DNA of 64,000 nt. Origin: Butyrivibrio sp. INlla18. GTDB lineage: Bacteria; Bacillota; Clostridia; Lachnospirales; Lachnospiraceae. The DNA is taken from positions 186,001 to 250,000 of the forward strand of contig NZ_FMXK01000004.1 in NCBI RefSeq assembly GCF_900103635.1. The letters are read 5' to 3'. The notes below the pieces were generated by a model that worked only from the letters and a program-made list of their open reading frames with translations, made no database searches and was not told the origin of the DNA. A program made the position numbers and the translations under genes. This document shows positions 52,308 to 62,887 of this stretch, one piece after another (positions within the stretch are counted from its first letter, which is position 1; each line of letters starts with the position of its first letter).

Positions 52308-54041
52308 TCAGACTGCTCCAAGCTGCATTCGATAGTACTTCTCGTAGAGTCCGCCTTTTTTGATTAGTTCCTTGTGATTGCCTCTCTCCTTGATACCATC
52401 CTCATCCAAAACAATGATCTCATCTGCTCCTAGAATTGTAGACAGTCTGTGGGCAATAGTAATAGTAGTTCTACCAACAGAGAGCTTATCAAGACTCTCC
52501 TGAATATATCTCTCACTCTCATTATCAAGAGCACTTGTAGCTTCATCAAGGATCAGTATTGGTGGATTCTTAAGGAATACTCTTGCAATAGCAATTCTCT
52601 GCTTCTGTCCGCCAGAAAGCCTAGCTCCACGCTCACCAACCTGAGTATCAAAGCCATTTGGAAGGCTCTCAATAAATTCAAGAAGATCTGCGTTTTTTGC
52701 AGCTTCTACAATCTCTTCCATGGTGGCATCAAGCTTACCGTAAGCAATATTCTCTTTTACCGTTCCATTAAAAAGATATACATCCTGCTGAACTATACCA
52801 ATAAAGGATCTAAGAGATTTCTGAGTAACATCTCTGATATCTGTTCCGTCAATCTTAACGCTTCCTGCGGTAACATCATAAAATCTAGGAAGTAGTGAGC
52901 AAAGTGTAGTCTTGCCACCGCCAGATGGTCCAACGATCGCCACGGACTTTCCAGCTTCTACATGAAGGTCAATATCTTTTAATACTGCCTCTTCATCACC
53001 ATAGGCAAAAGATACGCCTTCATAATCTATAACACCCTTAACATCCTTAAGTTCTCCTGCACCCTCTTTATCTACGATCTCAGGCATTGTATCAATTACT
53101 TCAACAAATCTTTCAAAGCCTGCGAGACCTTTTTGGAGCTGTTCTGTAAACTCAACCAGCACGTTTACAGGGTTAATGAAGATATTGATGTAAAGAGCAT
53201 AGATTGCAAGGTCTTCTCCAGTTAGCTGTCCCTTTGCAATGAAGAATCCGCCTGCCACAAGGACTGTCACAAACATAAGCCCCTCAAAGAAGTTATTTCC
53301 TGAGTGAAAGAAAGCCATTCTCCTATAGTTGGCCTGCTTGGAATCAAGAAAGGCCAGGTTTGACTTATCAAACTTCTCAGCCTCGATGTCTTCTCCAGTA
53401 AAAGACTTAACGACACGGATTCCACCAAGTGTATCCTGTAAAGATGAGTTGATTCCGGCAATCTTGCGCCTATTATCAGCAAATGTAGCTCTCATCTTTT
53501 TATTCTGAGTAATAGCAAATATAGCCATTAATATAACTACAGTCACAAGGCACAGCGTCATAGGCACATTTATTCGCATAAGAAGGATAAAAGATCCTAC
53601 GATCTTAACTACAGAAATGAATATATTCTCAGGACCATGATGTGCAAGCTCAGATATATCAAAAAGATCTGACACAAGCTTACTCATCATCTCGCCTGTA
53701 TTGTGGGTATCATAATAAGAAAAAGAAAATGCTTCATACCTGTCAAAAAGCTCTTTTCTCATCTGGGATTCCATCCTGGCTCCCATCATATGTCCCTGGT
53801 AAGTTACATAGTATCTGCAAAGATATCTCACCACGTACATAACAAGAAGCGCAACAGCGATAAAGCCAAGTCTTCCAAGAATAACCTTGGGTTCCTCTAG
53901 AAAAAGAGTACTCCTAAGAATTCTCAAAAACTGAGGAAATGTCAGGTCTATGATTGAAAGCACTGACGCGCAAAATAGGTCAAATAAAAACACTCCAATA
54001 TATGGTTTGTAGTAAGGAATAAATTTCTTTATCAGCTTCAT
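52308..54041 (-). CDS. ABC exporter half-transporter
   Basis: A 577-residue type IV exporter. Six membrane segments fill residues 15-310 (YRCRYYVTYQGHM-type coupling region near 75-85). The nucleotide domain has Walker A VGPSGGGKTTLCSLLPRF near 372, signature LSGGQKQRIAIARVFL near 475, Walker B ILILDEATSALD and the switch His in IAHRLSTI. Homodimer or lipid/multidrug export is likely; the substrate is unknown. It follows mfd by 17 bases and has GGAGG, so it may be cotranscribed with mfd. Confidence 0.92.
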   Translation of the reverse strand: MKLIKKFIPYYKPYIGVFLFDLFCASVLSIIDLTFPQFLRILRSTLFLEEPKVILGRLGFIAVALLVMYVVRYLCRYYVTYQGHMMGARMESQMRKELFDRYEAFSFSYYDTHNTGEMMSKLVSDLFDISELAHHGPENIFISVVKIVGSFILLMRINVPMTLCLVTVVILMAIFAITQNKKMRATFADNRRKIAGINSSLQDTLGGIRVVKSFTGEDIEAEKFDKSNLAFLDSKQANYRRMAFFHSGNNFFEGLMFVTVLVAGGFFIAKGQLTGEDLAIYALYINIFINPVNVLVEFTEQLQKGLAGFERFVEVIDTMPEIVDKEGAGELKDVKGVIDYEGVSFAYGDEEAVLKDIDLHVEAGKSVAIVGPSGGGKTTLCSLLPRFYDVTAGSVKIDGTDIRDVTQKSLRSFIGIVQQDVYLFNGTVKENIAYGKLDATMEEIVEAAKNADLLEFIESLPNGFDTQVGERGARLSGGQKQRIAIARVFLKNPPILILDEATSALDNESERYIQESLDKLSVGRTTITIAHRLSTILGADEIIVLDEDGIKERGNHKELIKKGGLYEKYYRMQLGAV

Positions 54042-54058
54042 CTAGTAGTCTCCTCCCA

Positions 54059-57000
54059 TTACTCCTTAACAAGCGTAGTCATCTTCTCAACTACAGCCTC
54101 AACTTCCTCCAAGAGCTGTTTCTCAGCCTTGTTCGGATTACTTTCTTTCTTGTACTTGTAGACAAATACTGGCACTGTGGTACTGTGGAATGCCATGTTT
54201 CCTTTGTAGCTTGATATAAATCCAGGAATCTTGCCAGCATCGATCTTGGCACTTGGACTAACCTTTATCTCAATTGTTCCATCGCCGCCCTTAATCTCTA
54301 ATACATAGAGGCCATGTGCCTTGGAGCGTAAAAGAGATATTCTAAGAAGGTTGTCTGCTGACTCAGGAACTTCACCAAATCTATCGATAAGCTCATCCTT
54401 CATATCATCGCATTCCTGCTTGTTCTCAAGGCTTGCGATTCTCTTATATATTTCAAGCTTCTGCTCTTCGTTCATGATGTAGGTATCAGGAATGAAGGCA
54501 CTTACATCAAGGTCAATATTTGTGTTGATCTCAGCAAGAGTATAATCTCCATCTGGAATCTCATTCTTCTTGATCCTAACAGCTTCGCCTAGCATCTTGC
54601 AGTAAAGGTCATAACCTACAGCCTGCATATGTCCAGACTGCTTTCTTCCAAGGAGACTTCCTGCGCCTCTGATCTCAAGATCTCGCATGGCAATCTTGAA
54701 GCCAGAACCAAGGTCTGTAAACTCTCTGATGGCAGAAAGACGCTTTTCTGCTACTTCTTTGAGCATCTTATCTCTCTTGTACATAAGGAAAGCATAAGCA
54801 GTTCTATTAGATCTACCTACGCGGCCTCTGAGCTGATAGAGCTGTGAAAGTCCCATCTTGTCTGAATCATGAATGATCATGGTGTTAACGTTTGGAATAT
54901 CAAGACCTGTCTCGATGATGGTGGTAGAAACAAGCACATCAATAGTTCCATCAATGAAGTCATACATGATCCTCTCAAGCTCAGACTCTTTCATCTGGCC
55001 ATGGGCAAAGGCAACGTTAGCCTCCGGAACCAGTTTCTGGATCTGTGCAGCCACATCCGCTATGGTGTTGACTCTGTTATATACGTAATAAACCTGACCG
55101 TTTCTTGAAAGTTCTCTTACGATAGCTTCGCGGACAAGCTCGTCATTGTACTCCATAACATAGGTCTGAATAGGCATTCTGTCATTAGGAGCCTCCTCCA
55201 GAACGCTCATCTCACGGATTCCCACAAGGGACATATGAAGAGTTCTAGGAATAGGTGTAGCAGAAAGAGTCAGAACATCGATGTTCTCTTTTAATACCTT
55301 TAGCTTTTCCTTGTGGGTTACGCCAAATCTCTGCTCCTCATCTACTATTAGAAGGCCAAGGTCCTTGTACTGAACATCCTTAGAAAGAAGTCTGTGGGTT
55401 CCAATAACAATATCCACAAGGCCTTTCTTTAAATCTGCTATAGTTCTCTTTTGCTCTGCTGCTGTCCTAAATCTAGACATCAAGTCAACACGTACAGGGA
55501 AATCCCTCATACGCTCTGAGAATGTATTGTAGTGCTGCTGAGCAAGGATAGTGGTTGGAACCAGCACTGCAACCTGCTTGCCATCCTGAACTGCCTTGAA
55601 GGCTGCACGAATAGCAATCTCTGTTTTACCAAATCCTACGTCGCCGCAGACAAGTCTGTCCATGGACTTAGAGGATTCCATATCTCTTTTGGTATCTTCG
55701 ATGGCAGTGAGCTGGTCCTCTGTCTCCTGATATGGGAAGGCATCCTCAAACTCCTGCTGCCATACATTATCTTTACTGAACTGATACCCTTGCGCCTGCT
55801 GCCTCTTGGCATAGAGCTCCACAAGGTCCTGAGCAACCTCTTCTACTGCTGCCTTGACCTTGCTCTTGGTGTGACTCCAATCGCCGCTTCCAAGTTTATT
55901 GAGCTTTGGCTTGTGGGTCCTTTCGTTGTCATCTCCGCCAGAAGCGTATTTCTGGATAACTCCAAGGCCTGTAGCGAGAATATAGAGATTGCCGCCATCA
56001 CCGTACTCTACCTTGATATAATCCTTAACCACGTGATCAGTCTCGATCTTCTCGATACCTCTATAGATTCCAAGACCGTGGTCTTCGTGAACTACATAGT
56101 CACCAATCTTAAGATCTGCAAAATTAGATATCTTCTCGCCCTGATAAGCGCTCTTTTTCTTTTTGCGCTTCTTTACATGCTCTGTGAAAATATCTGACTC
56201 AGCAATTACAGCAAACTTGATATCAGGATACTCAAAGCCCTTAAGGATCCTGCCGTAGTAGGTCATGATCTCACCAGGCTTTAACACTCTTCCTGGGTCT
56301 TCACTATAAAATGCTGTAACAAGATTATCTCTAAGGTCCTCAACAATTCTCTTTGCTCTTGTTCTAGAGCCAGAGAGGATCAGTACTCTGTAGCCCTGTT
56401 TAACATAATTCTTTAAGTCTTTTACCAGTGCATCAAAGCTGTTGTTGTAAGGAGCAACGCTTCTTGTCTTGATGTCCCAGCTCTTTTCTGGTGAAAAGAT
56501 ATTCTGGCTCTTGGGAAGCTGAAGCGTAGACAGGATAACTCGTCTGCCATTTTCCATTCTGGCTACGCAGTTATCTGTACTATATAAAAGTCCCATCTGG
56601 CCTGGAAGAACATAGCCCTTCTCTGCTCTATGGGTCATACTCTCTCTAAACTCAGCCTCAACTGCCATGGCGTGCTCAGCTACTCGGCCAGGCTCGTCAA
56701 TAAAGATGCAGCTCTTTCCCTTAGGGAACATCTCCTGCATTGTTACTGTATCTTCATAGAAGTATCTGATATAGCTCTCTAAGTTAACTGTGGTCTTAAG
56801 TTCAAAGAGCTGCTCTCTAAGCTCCTCTGTCTGAGTCTTTAGCTGATGAGCTTCTTTGGTCTTGAACTCAGAGCGGAGAGTCTCAACGCATCTATCAGTC
56901 TCTTCCTGGATCCTCTCCATACCTTCTTCAAGTCTCTTTTCATCGAGAATGATCTCAGATGCTGGATAGATCTCAATGGATTCAAGCTTTTCAAGAGATC

Positions 57001-57628
57001 TCTGAGAAAGGATATCAAAGCTACGAATTGACTGTATCTCATCTCCCCAAAGCTCGATTCTATAAGGATTCTCCTCAGTGAGGTCAAAGACATCCACAAT
57101 ATCTCCGCGGACAGAAAATTCACCAGGTCCTTCAACCTGATAATTCTTGGTATAGCCCATGGTTATGAGCTTTTTGGAAATCTCTAACTCATCGATAGGC
57201 TTGTGTTTGTCGATAGAAAGAATATTCTCTTTTATGATCTCTGGGCGGATCTGTGGTGCCATAAGGGCAGAAAAGGTCGTAACGACAGTAACAGGTCTGC
57301 CTTCGATAAGTCTTCTCATGCACCTGATACGCTGTCTTACGATCTCATTACTGTGAACATCAGCCTGATAGAAAATAAGGTCTTTGGCTGGGTAGACTGT
57401 TACATTTCTGTCGTAGAACTTGTAATCTTCGTAGATCTCTTTTGCTCTGAGATCAGAATATGTAACGATGATCCTATACTTAAAGTCTGCGCCTAGACTA
57501 TCGATGAAGTGGAGCTTTTGAGAATCAACGCATCCAGTAACTTCGGCGCAGGCAAAAGGTTTTTCAAGATATTTATTTATCTCTTCAAATTCTTTTAATT
57601 CATGTAAAGGAGTAGTGATAGCTCTCAT
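54059..57628 (-). CDS. mfd: Transcription-repair coupling factor Mfd
   Basis: A 1189-residue translocase that removes stalled RNA polymerase and recruits UvrA. It has an N-terminal UvrB-like module (about 1-350), the RNA-polymerase-interacting CarD-like domain (KIGDYVVHEDHGLGIYRGIE, near 515), the helicase core with Walker A CGDVGFGKTEIAIRAAFK near 665, DEEQRFGVTHKEKLK near 765, GRVGRSNRTAYAFLMYK near 935 and the C-terminal TRCF domain. It follows pth by 3 bases with a weak ribosome site, so translation is likely coupled. The order spoVG-pth-mfd matches the Bacillus origin-proximal region. Confidence 0.97.
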   Translation of the reverse strand: MRAITTPLHELKEFEEINKYLEKPFACAEVTGCVDSQKLHFIDSLGADFKYRIIVTYSDLRAKEIYEDYKFYDRNVTVYPAKDLIFYQADVHSNEIVRQRIRCMRRLIEGRPVTVVTTFSALMAPQIRPEIIKENILSIDKHKPIDELEISKKLITMGYTKNYQVEGPGEFSVRGDIVDVFDLTEENPYRIELWGDEIQSIRSFDILSQRSLEKLESIEIYPASEIILDEKRLEEGMERIQEETDRCVETLRSEFKTKEAHQLKTQTEELREQLFELKTTVNLESYIRYFYEDTVTMQEMFPKGKSCIFIDEPGRVAEHAMAVEAEFRESMTHRAEKGYVLPGQMGLLYSTDNCVARMENGRRVILSTLQLPKSQNIFSPEKSWDIKTRSVAPYNNSFDALVKDLKNYVKQGYRVLILSGSRTRAKRIVEDLRDNLVTAFYSEDPGRVLKPGEIMTYYGRILKGFEYPDIKFAVIAESDIFTEHVKKRKKKKSAYQGEKISNFADLKIGDYVVHEDHGLGIYRGIEKIETDHVVKDYIKVEYGDGGNLYILATGLGVIQKYASGGDDNERTHKPKLNKLGSGDWSHTKSKVKAAVEEVAQDLVELYAKRQQAQGYQFSKDNVWQQEFEDAFPYQETEDQLTAIEDTKRDMESSKSMDRLVCGDVGFGKTEIAIRAAFKAVQDGKQVAVLVPTTILAQQHYNTFSERMRDFPVRVDLMSRFRTAAEQKRTIADLKKGLVDIVIGTHRLLSKDVQYKDLGLLIVDEEQRFGVTHKEKLKVLKENIDVLTLSATPIPRTLHMSLVGIREMSVLEEAPNDRMPIQTYVMEYNDELVREAIVRELSRNGQVYYVYNRVNTIADVAAQIQKLVPEANVAFAHGQMKESELERIMYDFIDGTIDVLVSTTIIETGLDIPNVNTMIIHDSDKMGLSQLYQLRGRVGRSNRTAYAFLMYKRDKMLKEVAEKRLSAIREFTDLGSGFKIAMRDLEIRGAGSLLGRKQSGHMQAVGYDLYCKMLGEAVRIKKNEIPDGDYTLAEINTNIDLDVSAFIPDTYIMNEEQKLEIYKRIASLENKQECDDMKDELIDRFGEVPESADNLLRISLLRSKAHGLYVLEIKGGDGTIEIKVSPSAKIDAGKIPGFISSYKGNMAFHSTTVPVFVYKYKKESNPNKAEKQLLEEVEAVVEKMTTLVKE

Positions 57629-57631
57629 TAA

Positions 57632-58252
57632 TTATTTACCGTTAAAATCATTCATGGCGCTGTCTACACCGGTTGAGATGATCTCCTCAACAGCGTTTAC
57701 AGCTTTGTTAATGCCTTCTTTGATAGAGACTGCGTCTTCTCCCTGGAAGTGTCCAAGTACCCAGTCCACCATATCGTATTCCTTTGGTCTCTTGCCAACG
57801 CCAACTCTCACGCGGTTAAACTCGCTGTGACCAAGCTGTGCGATAATGCTCTTAAGGCCGTTGTGACCGCCGGCGCTTCCCTTTGGTCTGACTCTTATCT
57901 TGCCTACATCAAGATCCACATCATCAGATATGACGATGAGCTCTTCCTTGGAATCAACCTTGAAGTAGTCGCAGATTGGTCTGATGGCCTCTCCGCTAAG
58001 GTTCATATATGTAAGTGGCTTAACAAGGATAACCCTTTCGTTTCCTATTCTGCCCTTACCAAAGGCTGCCTTAAACTTAGTTTCTGTAAGTTCGATATTA
58101 TATTTATCTGAAAGGGCATCTATTGTAGCAAAGCCCACGTTATGTCTTGTTTCAAAATATTTTTTCTCAGGATTTCCAAGTCCCGCTATTACATACATCT
58201 TTCCTGTTTCCTCTTCTCTTTTGCCAAAAAGCTTTGTAAATATTCCCCACAT
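57632..58252 (-). CDS. pth: Peptidyl-tRNA hydrolase
   Basis: A 206-residue enzyme that recycles peptidyl-tRNA. It shows AGLGNPEKKYFETRHNVGF near 23-41 (catalytic His in RHNVGF), LVKPLTYMNLSGEA near 75-88 and KGSAGGHNGLKSII near 120-133. The start at 58252 has GGAGGAG upstream but adds an 18-residue extension (MWGIFTKLFGKREEETGK); the ATG at 58198 (MYVIAGLGNP) matches the usual family start and has AGGAAAG nearby. The longer form is reported because its ribosome site is stronger. Confidence 0.93.
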   Translation of the reverse strand: MWGIFTKLFGKREEETGKMYVIAGLGNPEKKYFETRHNVGFATIDALSDKYNIELTETKFKAAFGKGRIGNERVILVKPLTYMNLSGEAIRPICDYFKVDSKEELIVISDDVDLDVGKIRVRPKGSAGGHNGLKSIIAQLGHSEFNRVRVGVGKRPKEYDMVDWVLGHFQGEDAVSIKEGINKAVNAVEEIISTGVDSAMNDFNGK

Positions 58253-58283
58253 AACTCCTCCAAAAATCTGGACATAGAAATAA

Positions 58284-58318
58284 AATGGAGCCTAGAAAGT
58301 TAAATTCTAAGCCCCATT
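58284..58318 (-). terminator. Terminator of spoVG
   Basis: Arms 58284-58297 and 58305-58318 pair with two G-U pairs on the minus-strand transcript, a 7-base loop and then TTTATTTC. It lies about 40 bases after the spoVG stop. Confidence 0.75.
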
Positions 58319-58356
58319 AATTTAACATTATTTTACCTTGGCAACAAGCTAAATTA

Positions 58357-58644
58357 TTAAACTTCTGCCTCTCCTTCAGCAGGCTCTTCTAAAGCTGCTT
58401 TGTCATAAGCCTCAAGAATTGTATCCTGAAGGACTTTACGAGTGTCAGAATTGATAGGATGAGCGATATCTCTGTACTCGCCATCTGATGACTTCTTGCT
58501 AGGCATTGCGATAAACAAGCCTCTCTCACCCTCAATTACCTTGATATCATGAACTACAAATTCATTATCAAATGTAACTGATACAACTGCTCTCATCTTA
58601 CCCTGCTTAGTTACTTTGCGTACTCTTACGTCTGTTATCTTCAT
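58357..58644 (-). CDS. spoVG: SpoVG, RNA-binding regulator
   Basis: A 95-residue protein. It starts [11 protein letters not shown] and contains [20 protein letters not shown], then [20 protein letters not shown] and [16 protein letters not shown], the full SpoVG core. SpoVG is widely kept in Firmicutes, including non-sporulating ones, and binds RNA and DNA. Its position next to pth-mfd matches Bacillus. It does not by itself imply sporulation. Confidence 0.95.
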   Translation of the reverse strand: MKITDVRVRKVTKQGKMRAVVSVTFDNEFVVHDIKVIEGERGLFIAMPSKKSSDGEYRDIAHPINSDTRKVLQDTILEAYDKAALEEPAEGEAEV

Positions 58645-58680
58645 TTTTTAACCCCCTCTTTGGTTAATTAGACTTGGTTG

Positions 58681-59799
58681 TTAGATTACGTATCTTTCAT
58701 TGTTCTCTACTACGATCTTTATGCCGTTTTCTTCTTTGTAGTAGGAGTTAGCCTGAATGGTTCCATGGCTTTCAACAATGCAATTTTCTATATGAGAATT
58801 GTCTCCGATGTATACATCATTCAGGATGATCGAATTTTTGATGTAACAGTTATTCCCAACAAAAGCCCCCTTAAATATGACGGAATCTTCTATTGCACCA
58901 TTTATTATGCATCCACTGGAGATCAAACTATTTTTGATATTCACACCTACGTTATACTTGGCTGGTGGAAGATCAACTACCTTGGTGTATATACCAGGAT
59001 ACTCGCGGAAGAAATACTGTCTTACTTCTGGCTTGAGGAAATCCATGTTAGTTCTAAAGTAATCCTCAACAGAAGCAATGTTGTTCCAATATTCCTTGAT
59101 CTTGTATCCGTATATTCTCTTCATATCCTTGTATCTAACAAGAATATCCCTAACGAAGTCGTATCTTTCTTCCTCTTCAGCTCTTTCAATAAGTTCGATC
59201 AGCTGTCTACGTCTGATGACATATATACCACAGGAGATTGTATTTGACCTTGATACCACAGGTTTTTCTTCGAATTCCTCAATCCTGCTCTCTTCGTTCA
59301 TCCTGATAGTACCAAATCTCTCGGTATCTATACTTGCCGGCATGTCCTTGCAAACAACTGTGATGTCAGCTTGCTTCTGAATATGATATTCAAGAAGTTT
59401 GCCGTAATCCATCTTGTATACACAGTCACCGGAAGTAATGATGACATACGGTTCATGGCAGCTACGAAGGAAATCAAGGTTCTGCGCAATGGCATCTGCT
59501 GTTCCTCTGTACCACAGATTGCCAGAAGCCTTAACAGCTGGGGTAAAGACATATAGACCACCCTGCTTACGACCGAAGTCCCACCACTTGGAAGAACTAA
59601 GGTGTGAATTAAGACTACCTGCATTGTACTGGGTAAACACTGCAACCGTCTGTATGTGTGAGTTAGTCATGTTACTAAGTGCAAAATCGATACTTCTGTA
59701 AAAACCAGCCACAGGCATAGCGCAGACCGCTCTTTTCTTGGAGAGCTCATGCATCCTGCTGCTACTTCCACCTGCTAAGATAATTCCAATCGCTCTCAT
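58681..59799 (-). CDS. glgD: GlgD, glucose-1-phosphate adenylyltransferase-like subunit
   Basis: A 372-residue paralogue of GlgC. It keeps the nucleotidyltransferase start [20 protein letters not shown] but the sequence is divergent and shorter, as in Firmicute GlgD proteins that modulate GlgC rather than act alone. The C-terminal left-handed beta-helix ([20 protein letters not shown], near 295-315) is present. The ATG overlaps the glgC stop (ATGA), so the two subunits are coupled for glycogen synthesis. No glgA or glgB is in view. Confidence 0.9.
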   Translation of the reverse strand: MRAIGIILAGGSSSRMHELSKKRAVCAMPVAGFYRSIDFALSNMTNSHIQTVAVFTQYNAGSLNSHLSSSKWWDFGRKQGGLYVFTPAVKASGNLWYRGTADAIAQNLDFLRSCHEPYVIITSGDCVYKMDYGKLLEYHIQKQADITVVCKDMPASIDTERFGTIRMNEESRIEEFEEKPVVSRSNTISCGIYVIRRRQLIELIERAEEEERYDFVRDILVRYKDMKRIYGYKIKEYWNNIASVEDYFRTNMDFLKPEVRQYFFREYPGIYTKVVDLPPAKYNVGVNIKNSLISSGCIINGAIEDSVIFKGAFVGNNCYIKNSIILNDVYIGDNSHIENCIVESHGTIQANSYYKEENGIKIVVENNERYVI

Positions 59800-61070
59800 G
59801 TCTCATCACCTGCCTTCTCTAATGTCCTACCGCTATCGAGAACTCCATTTGGATAATCTTTCGCAGTGGTGCTACCTGAGATCATGGTATTCTTTCCAAT
59901 CTGTACGTTGTCAGGAATAACTGACTTCTCGCCGACAGTGCAGAGACCTTCGCAATAAATGCTCGGCTTAGTCTCATTTTCTTTTTCCTCGAAGGCTCCG
60001 ATCTGAACACCGTTTCCAATCTTAACCTTCTCGGCAATGATACCTTTTTCTATGTTACAGCCTTCACCAATCTCCGTCTCATTCATGATAATGGAGTGGC
60101 TGACTACTGTATCTTTTCCTATCTTAACGCCGGGACCTATGACTGAGTTATATACCTTACCGTATATCTCACATCCCTCGCCTACGATACTCCTCTCAAT
60201 TGTGCTTTCTGGTCCAAGGTACTGCGGAGGCTGAACATCGCTTGATGTAAAGATCTTCCAATACTCCTCATAGAGGTTAAACTCTGGAACTATGTCAATG
60301 AGCTCCATGTTGGCCTGCCAATAAGAAGTAAGTGTTCCTACATCCTTCCAGTATCCATCGAATTCATAAGCATAAAGAGATTTACCTTGTTCCTTACAAT
60401 AAGGAATGATATGTTTACCAAAATCAAGACCAGCCTGATCTTTATTCTGGATAAGCGCCTGCTTCAAAACTTCCCATGAGAAAATGTATATACCCATAGA
60501 AGCAAGATTGCTGCGTGGATGCTCTGGCTTTTCCTCAAAGTCTACGATCTTCTTGTCGTCGTCAGTGATCATGATACCGAATCTGCTGGCCTCTTCCATA
60601 GGAACAGGCATAACAGCGATAGTAGCATCAGCATGACTTGCCTTGTGAAAATCGAGCATAGTTTCATAATCCATCTTATATATATGATCACCGGAAAGGA
60701 TCAGAACATAATCTGGATTATAATTTTCCATATATTCTAAGTTCTGGTAAATTGCATTAGCAGTACCGGTATACCATTCACTGTTTGAACTTTTTTCATA
60801 TGGAGGAAGTACTGTTACTCCACCAAAGTTTCGGTCCAAATCCCATGGAATACCAATGCCAATGTGAGAATTGAGTCGGAGCGGACGATACTGTGTAAGA
60901 ACACCAACAGTGTCTACTCCAGAATTGATGCAATTGCTAAGCGGGAAATCTATGATTCTATACTTTCCCCCAAATGAAACTGCGGGCTTTGCCATTTTAG
61001 CTGTCAAAACTCCCAGTCTGCTGCCCTGGCCCCCTGCCAGCAGCATGGCGATCATCTCTTTCTTTATCAT
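59796..61070 (-). CDS. glgC: Glucose-1-phosphate adenylyltransferase GlgC
   Basis: A 424-residue enzyme that makes ADP-glucose, the first step of glycogen synthesis. It shows [20 protein letters not shown] near 9-28, [20 protein letters not shown] near 33-52, [12 protein letters not shown] near 124-135 and [16 protein letters not shown] near 263-278. The C-terminal beta-helix mediates tetramer and allosteric contacts. The ribosome site is GAGGTGG. It is the first gene after the 259-base gap in which transcription diverges from murC. Confidence 0.94.
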   Translation of the reverse strand: MIKKEMIAMLLAGGQGSRLGVLTAKMAKPAVSFGGKYRIIDFPLSNCINSGVDTVGVLTQYRPLRLNSHIGIGIPWDLDRNFGGVTVLPPYEKSSNSEWYTGTANAIYQNLEYMENYNPDYVLILSGDHIYKMDYETMLDFHKASHADATIAVMPVPMEEASRFGIMITDDDKKIVDFEEKPEHPRSNLASMGIYIFSWEVLKQALIQNKDQAGLDFGKHIIPYCKEQGKSLYAYEFDGYWKDVGTLTSYWQANMELIDIVPEFNLYEEYWKIFTSSDVQPPQYLGPESTIERSIVGEGCEIYGKVYNSVIGPGVKIGKDTVVSHSIIMNETEIGEGCNIEKGIIAEKVKIGNGVQIGAFEEKENETKPSIYCEGLCTVGEKSVIPDNVQIGKNTMISGSTTAKDYPNGVLDSGRTLEKAGDET

Positions 61071-61255
61071 GTTCCACCTCGTTGCATTTTACGCCATTAT
61101 AGTCTAGTAACTTTGATACACCATACATGCTTTTACATGTCACAGAAAATCGCTTCTTTCTTATATTAAAGTATAACATAAAGAATTCATTAAAAAAACA
61201 CAATTTAGATATTTATGTCTACACAATATCATAAACTATTTTACAAAGGGCTTTT

Positions 61256-61283
61256 TTGACATTGATGGAAATAGTGTTAGAAT
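61256..61283 (+). promoter_or_regulatory. Promoter of murC
   Basis: TTGACA (61256-61261), 16 bases, TAGAAT (61278-61283), about 40 bases before the ATG. The 259-base gap from 61071 to 61329 otherwise holds only the glgC leader; on the minus strand a TATAAT lies about 25 bases before glgC, without a clear -35. Confidence 0.7.
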
Positions 61284-61329
61284 ATAATGCGTTATACTTT
61301 ACAATGATACTAATGAATCGAGGATTGTT

Positions 61330-62724
61330 ATGTACACAATTGATTTTGATAAACCGGTCCATGTCTACTTCATGGGAATCGGCGGAATTTCCATGAGCGG
61401 ACTTGCAAGCATATTAATAGAAAGAAACTTCAAAGTTTCAGGTTCAGATTCCAAAAAATCTGCAATGACTGAAAACCTTGAGAACCAGGGTGTTACTATT
61501 CTCTATGGTCAGAAGGCAGAAAATATCGAAAAGATGCAGCCTATAGACGTTGTTGTTTATACTGCAGCTGTTCATCCTGATAACCCAGAATTTGTTGCTG
61601 CCAAGAATGCAGGTATTCCAATGCTCACAAGAGCAGAACTTCTTGGACAGATCATGAAACAGTACGGTCTTCCAATCGCCATCAGCGGAACACACGGTAA
61701 GACTACTACAACTTCAATGCTTTCAAAGATTCTTTTGGAGGCAGATACAGATCCTACTCTTTCAATCGGTGGAGTGTTCAAGGATATCGGAGGCAACATC
61801 AGAGTTGGTAAGTCAGAGTACTTTGTAACAGAGGCTTGTGAGTATACCAACAGCTTCCTTAGCTTTTTCCCTAAGATCAGTGTTATTTCTAATATAGATG
61901 CTGATCACCTTGATTTCTTCAAAGACCTTGATGACATCAGACATTCATTCAGGAAATTTGCAGAGCTTCTTCCAGCAGACGGAAGCCTTATCATTAACGG
62001 CGACATAGACAATCTTTCATATATTACTGATGGACTTAAGTGCAGCATCATCACTTATGGTTCTACATCTGATTGCGATTTCTATCCAACAGATATTACT
62101 TATGATGATCACGGCAATCCAGCCTTCAAGGCTCATCTCAAAGATGGCAGTGTACTTGATATAAGGCTTGCTGTTCCAGGTATCCACAACGTATATAATG
62201 CCCTGGCAGCAATTGCTGTTTCTACTATATTAGATATAGAAAAAGAGCATGTGGTTACAGCTCTTAGTCTCTTTGGCGGAACAAGCAGACGTTTCGAGTA
62301 CAAGGGTGAGATTCACGGCGTAACTATCATCGATGATTATGCTCATCACCCAACAGAGATAAAGGCTACTCTTACAGCAGCTCAGAATTATCCACACGGC
62401 AAGATCTGGTGCGTATTCCAACCACATACTTACACCAGAACCAAAGCTCTTATGAATGAGTTTGCAGAAGCTCTTTCACTTGCAGATCACGTTATCCTTG
62501 CTGATATCTACGCCGCAAGAGAGACTGACAACCTTGGAATCAGCTCACGTACTCTTAGAGACAAGATCATTGAACTTGGACATGAGTGTAATTATTTTCC
62601 AACTTATGAAAACTTTGCTGAAATTGAAAAATTCCTTTTGCAAAATTGCACTAAAGGAGATTTGTTGATAACCATGGGTGCCGGAGATGTTGTTAAAATC
62701 GGTAATGAACTCTTAGGTCAGTAA
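61330..62724 (+). CDS. murC: UDP-N-acetylmuramate-L-alanine ligase
   Basis: A 464-residue Mur ligase that adds the first amino acid to the peptidoglycan precursor. It has the N-terminal Rossmann motif FMGIGGISMSGLASIL (about residues 14-29), the ATP loop AISGTHGKTTTTSMLSKIL near 115-133, ISNIDADHLDFFKD near 178-191, FGGTSRRFEYKG near 311-322, DDYAHHPTEIKATL near 329-342 and FQPHTYTRTKAL near 360. The ATG follows GAGGA. It is the first gene of the plus-strand half and is followed by the DnaA-box region. Confidence 0.97.
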   Translation: MYTIDFDKPVHVYFMGIGGISMSGLASILIERNFKVSGSDSKKSAMTENLENQGVTILYGQKAENIEKMQPIDVVVYTAAVHPDNPEFVAAKNAGIPMLTRAELLGQIMKQYGLPIAISGTHGKTTTTSMLSKILLEADTDPTLSIGGVFKDIGGNIRVGKSEYFVTEACEYTNSFLSFFPKISVISNIDADHLDFFKDLDDIRHSFRKFAELLPADGSLIINGDIDNLSYITDGLKCSIITYGSTSDCDFYPTDITYDDHGNPAFKAHLKDGSVLDIRLAVPGIHNVYNALAAIAVSTILDIEKEHVVTALSLFGGTSRRFEYKGEIHGVTIIDDYAHHPTEIKATLTAAQNYPHGKIWCVFQPHTYTRTKALMNEFAEALSLADHVILADIYAARETDNLGISSRTLRDKIIELGHECNYFPTYENFAEIEKFLLQNCTKGDLLITMGAGDVVKIGNELLGQ

Positions 62725-62727
62725 CAC

Positions 62728-62886
62728 TTATCCACATATCCACTTTTTGAAATGGATTTATGTAAATCAATCTTGGTGGATAACAGCCAAAAAATTGTCA
62801 CTTATTTTTGAAATCATAAGTGCCGATGGTTTGGCTGTTTTTTTATTTGTTATATCGATTAATCCACATTATCCACATTGTCCACA
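62728..62886. promoter_or_regulatory. DnaA-box cluster between murC and dnaD
   Basis: Perfect TTATCCACA at 62728-62736 and 62869-62877. 8-of-9 matches at 62775-62783 (minus strand, GGTGGATAA), 62860-62868 (TAATCCACA) and 62878-62886 (TTGTCCACA); a weaker 7-of-9 site at 62736-62744. The last three plus-strand boxes abut at an exact 9-base period. Part of the 340-base gap 62725-63065. Confidence 0.8.
62782..62839 (+). terminator. Nested hairpin terminator of murC
   Basis: Outer arms AACAGCCAAA (62782-62791) and TTTGGCTGTT (62830-62839) are followed by TTTTTT. Inside lies a second perfect 7-base stem (62799-62805/62816-62822). The T-run makes a terminator likely; the long loop is unusual, and a DnaA box overlaps the left edge. 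Confidence 0.6.
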
Positions 62887-62887
62887 A

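Noticed and set aside
58357..58644. Evidence that the organism sporulates
   Set aside because: spoVG is kept in many non-sporulating Firmicutes, and no other sporulation gene is in the window.
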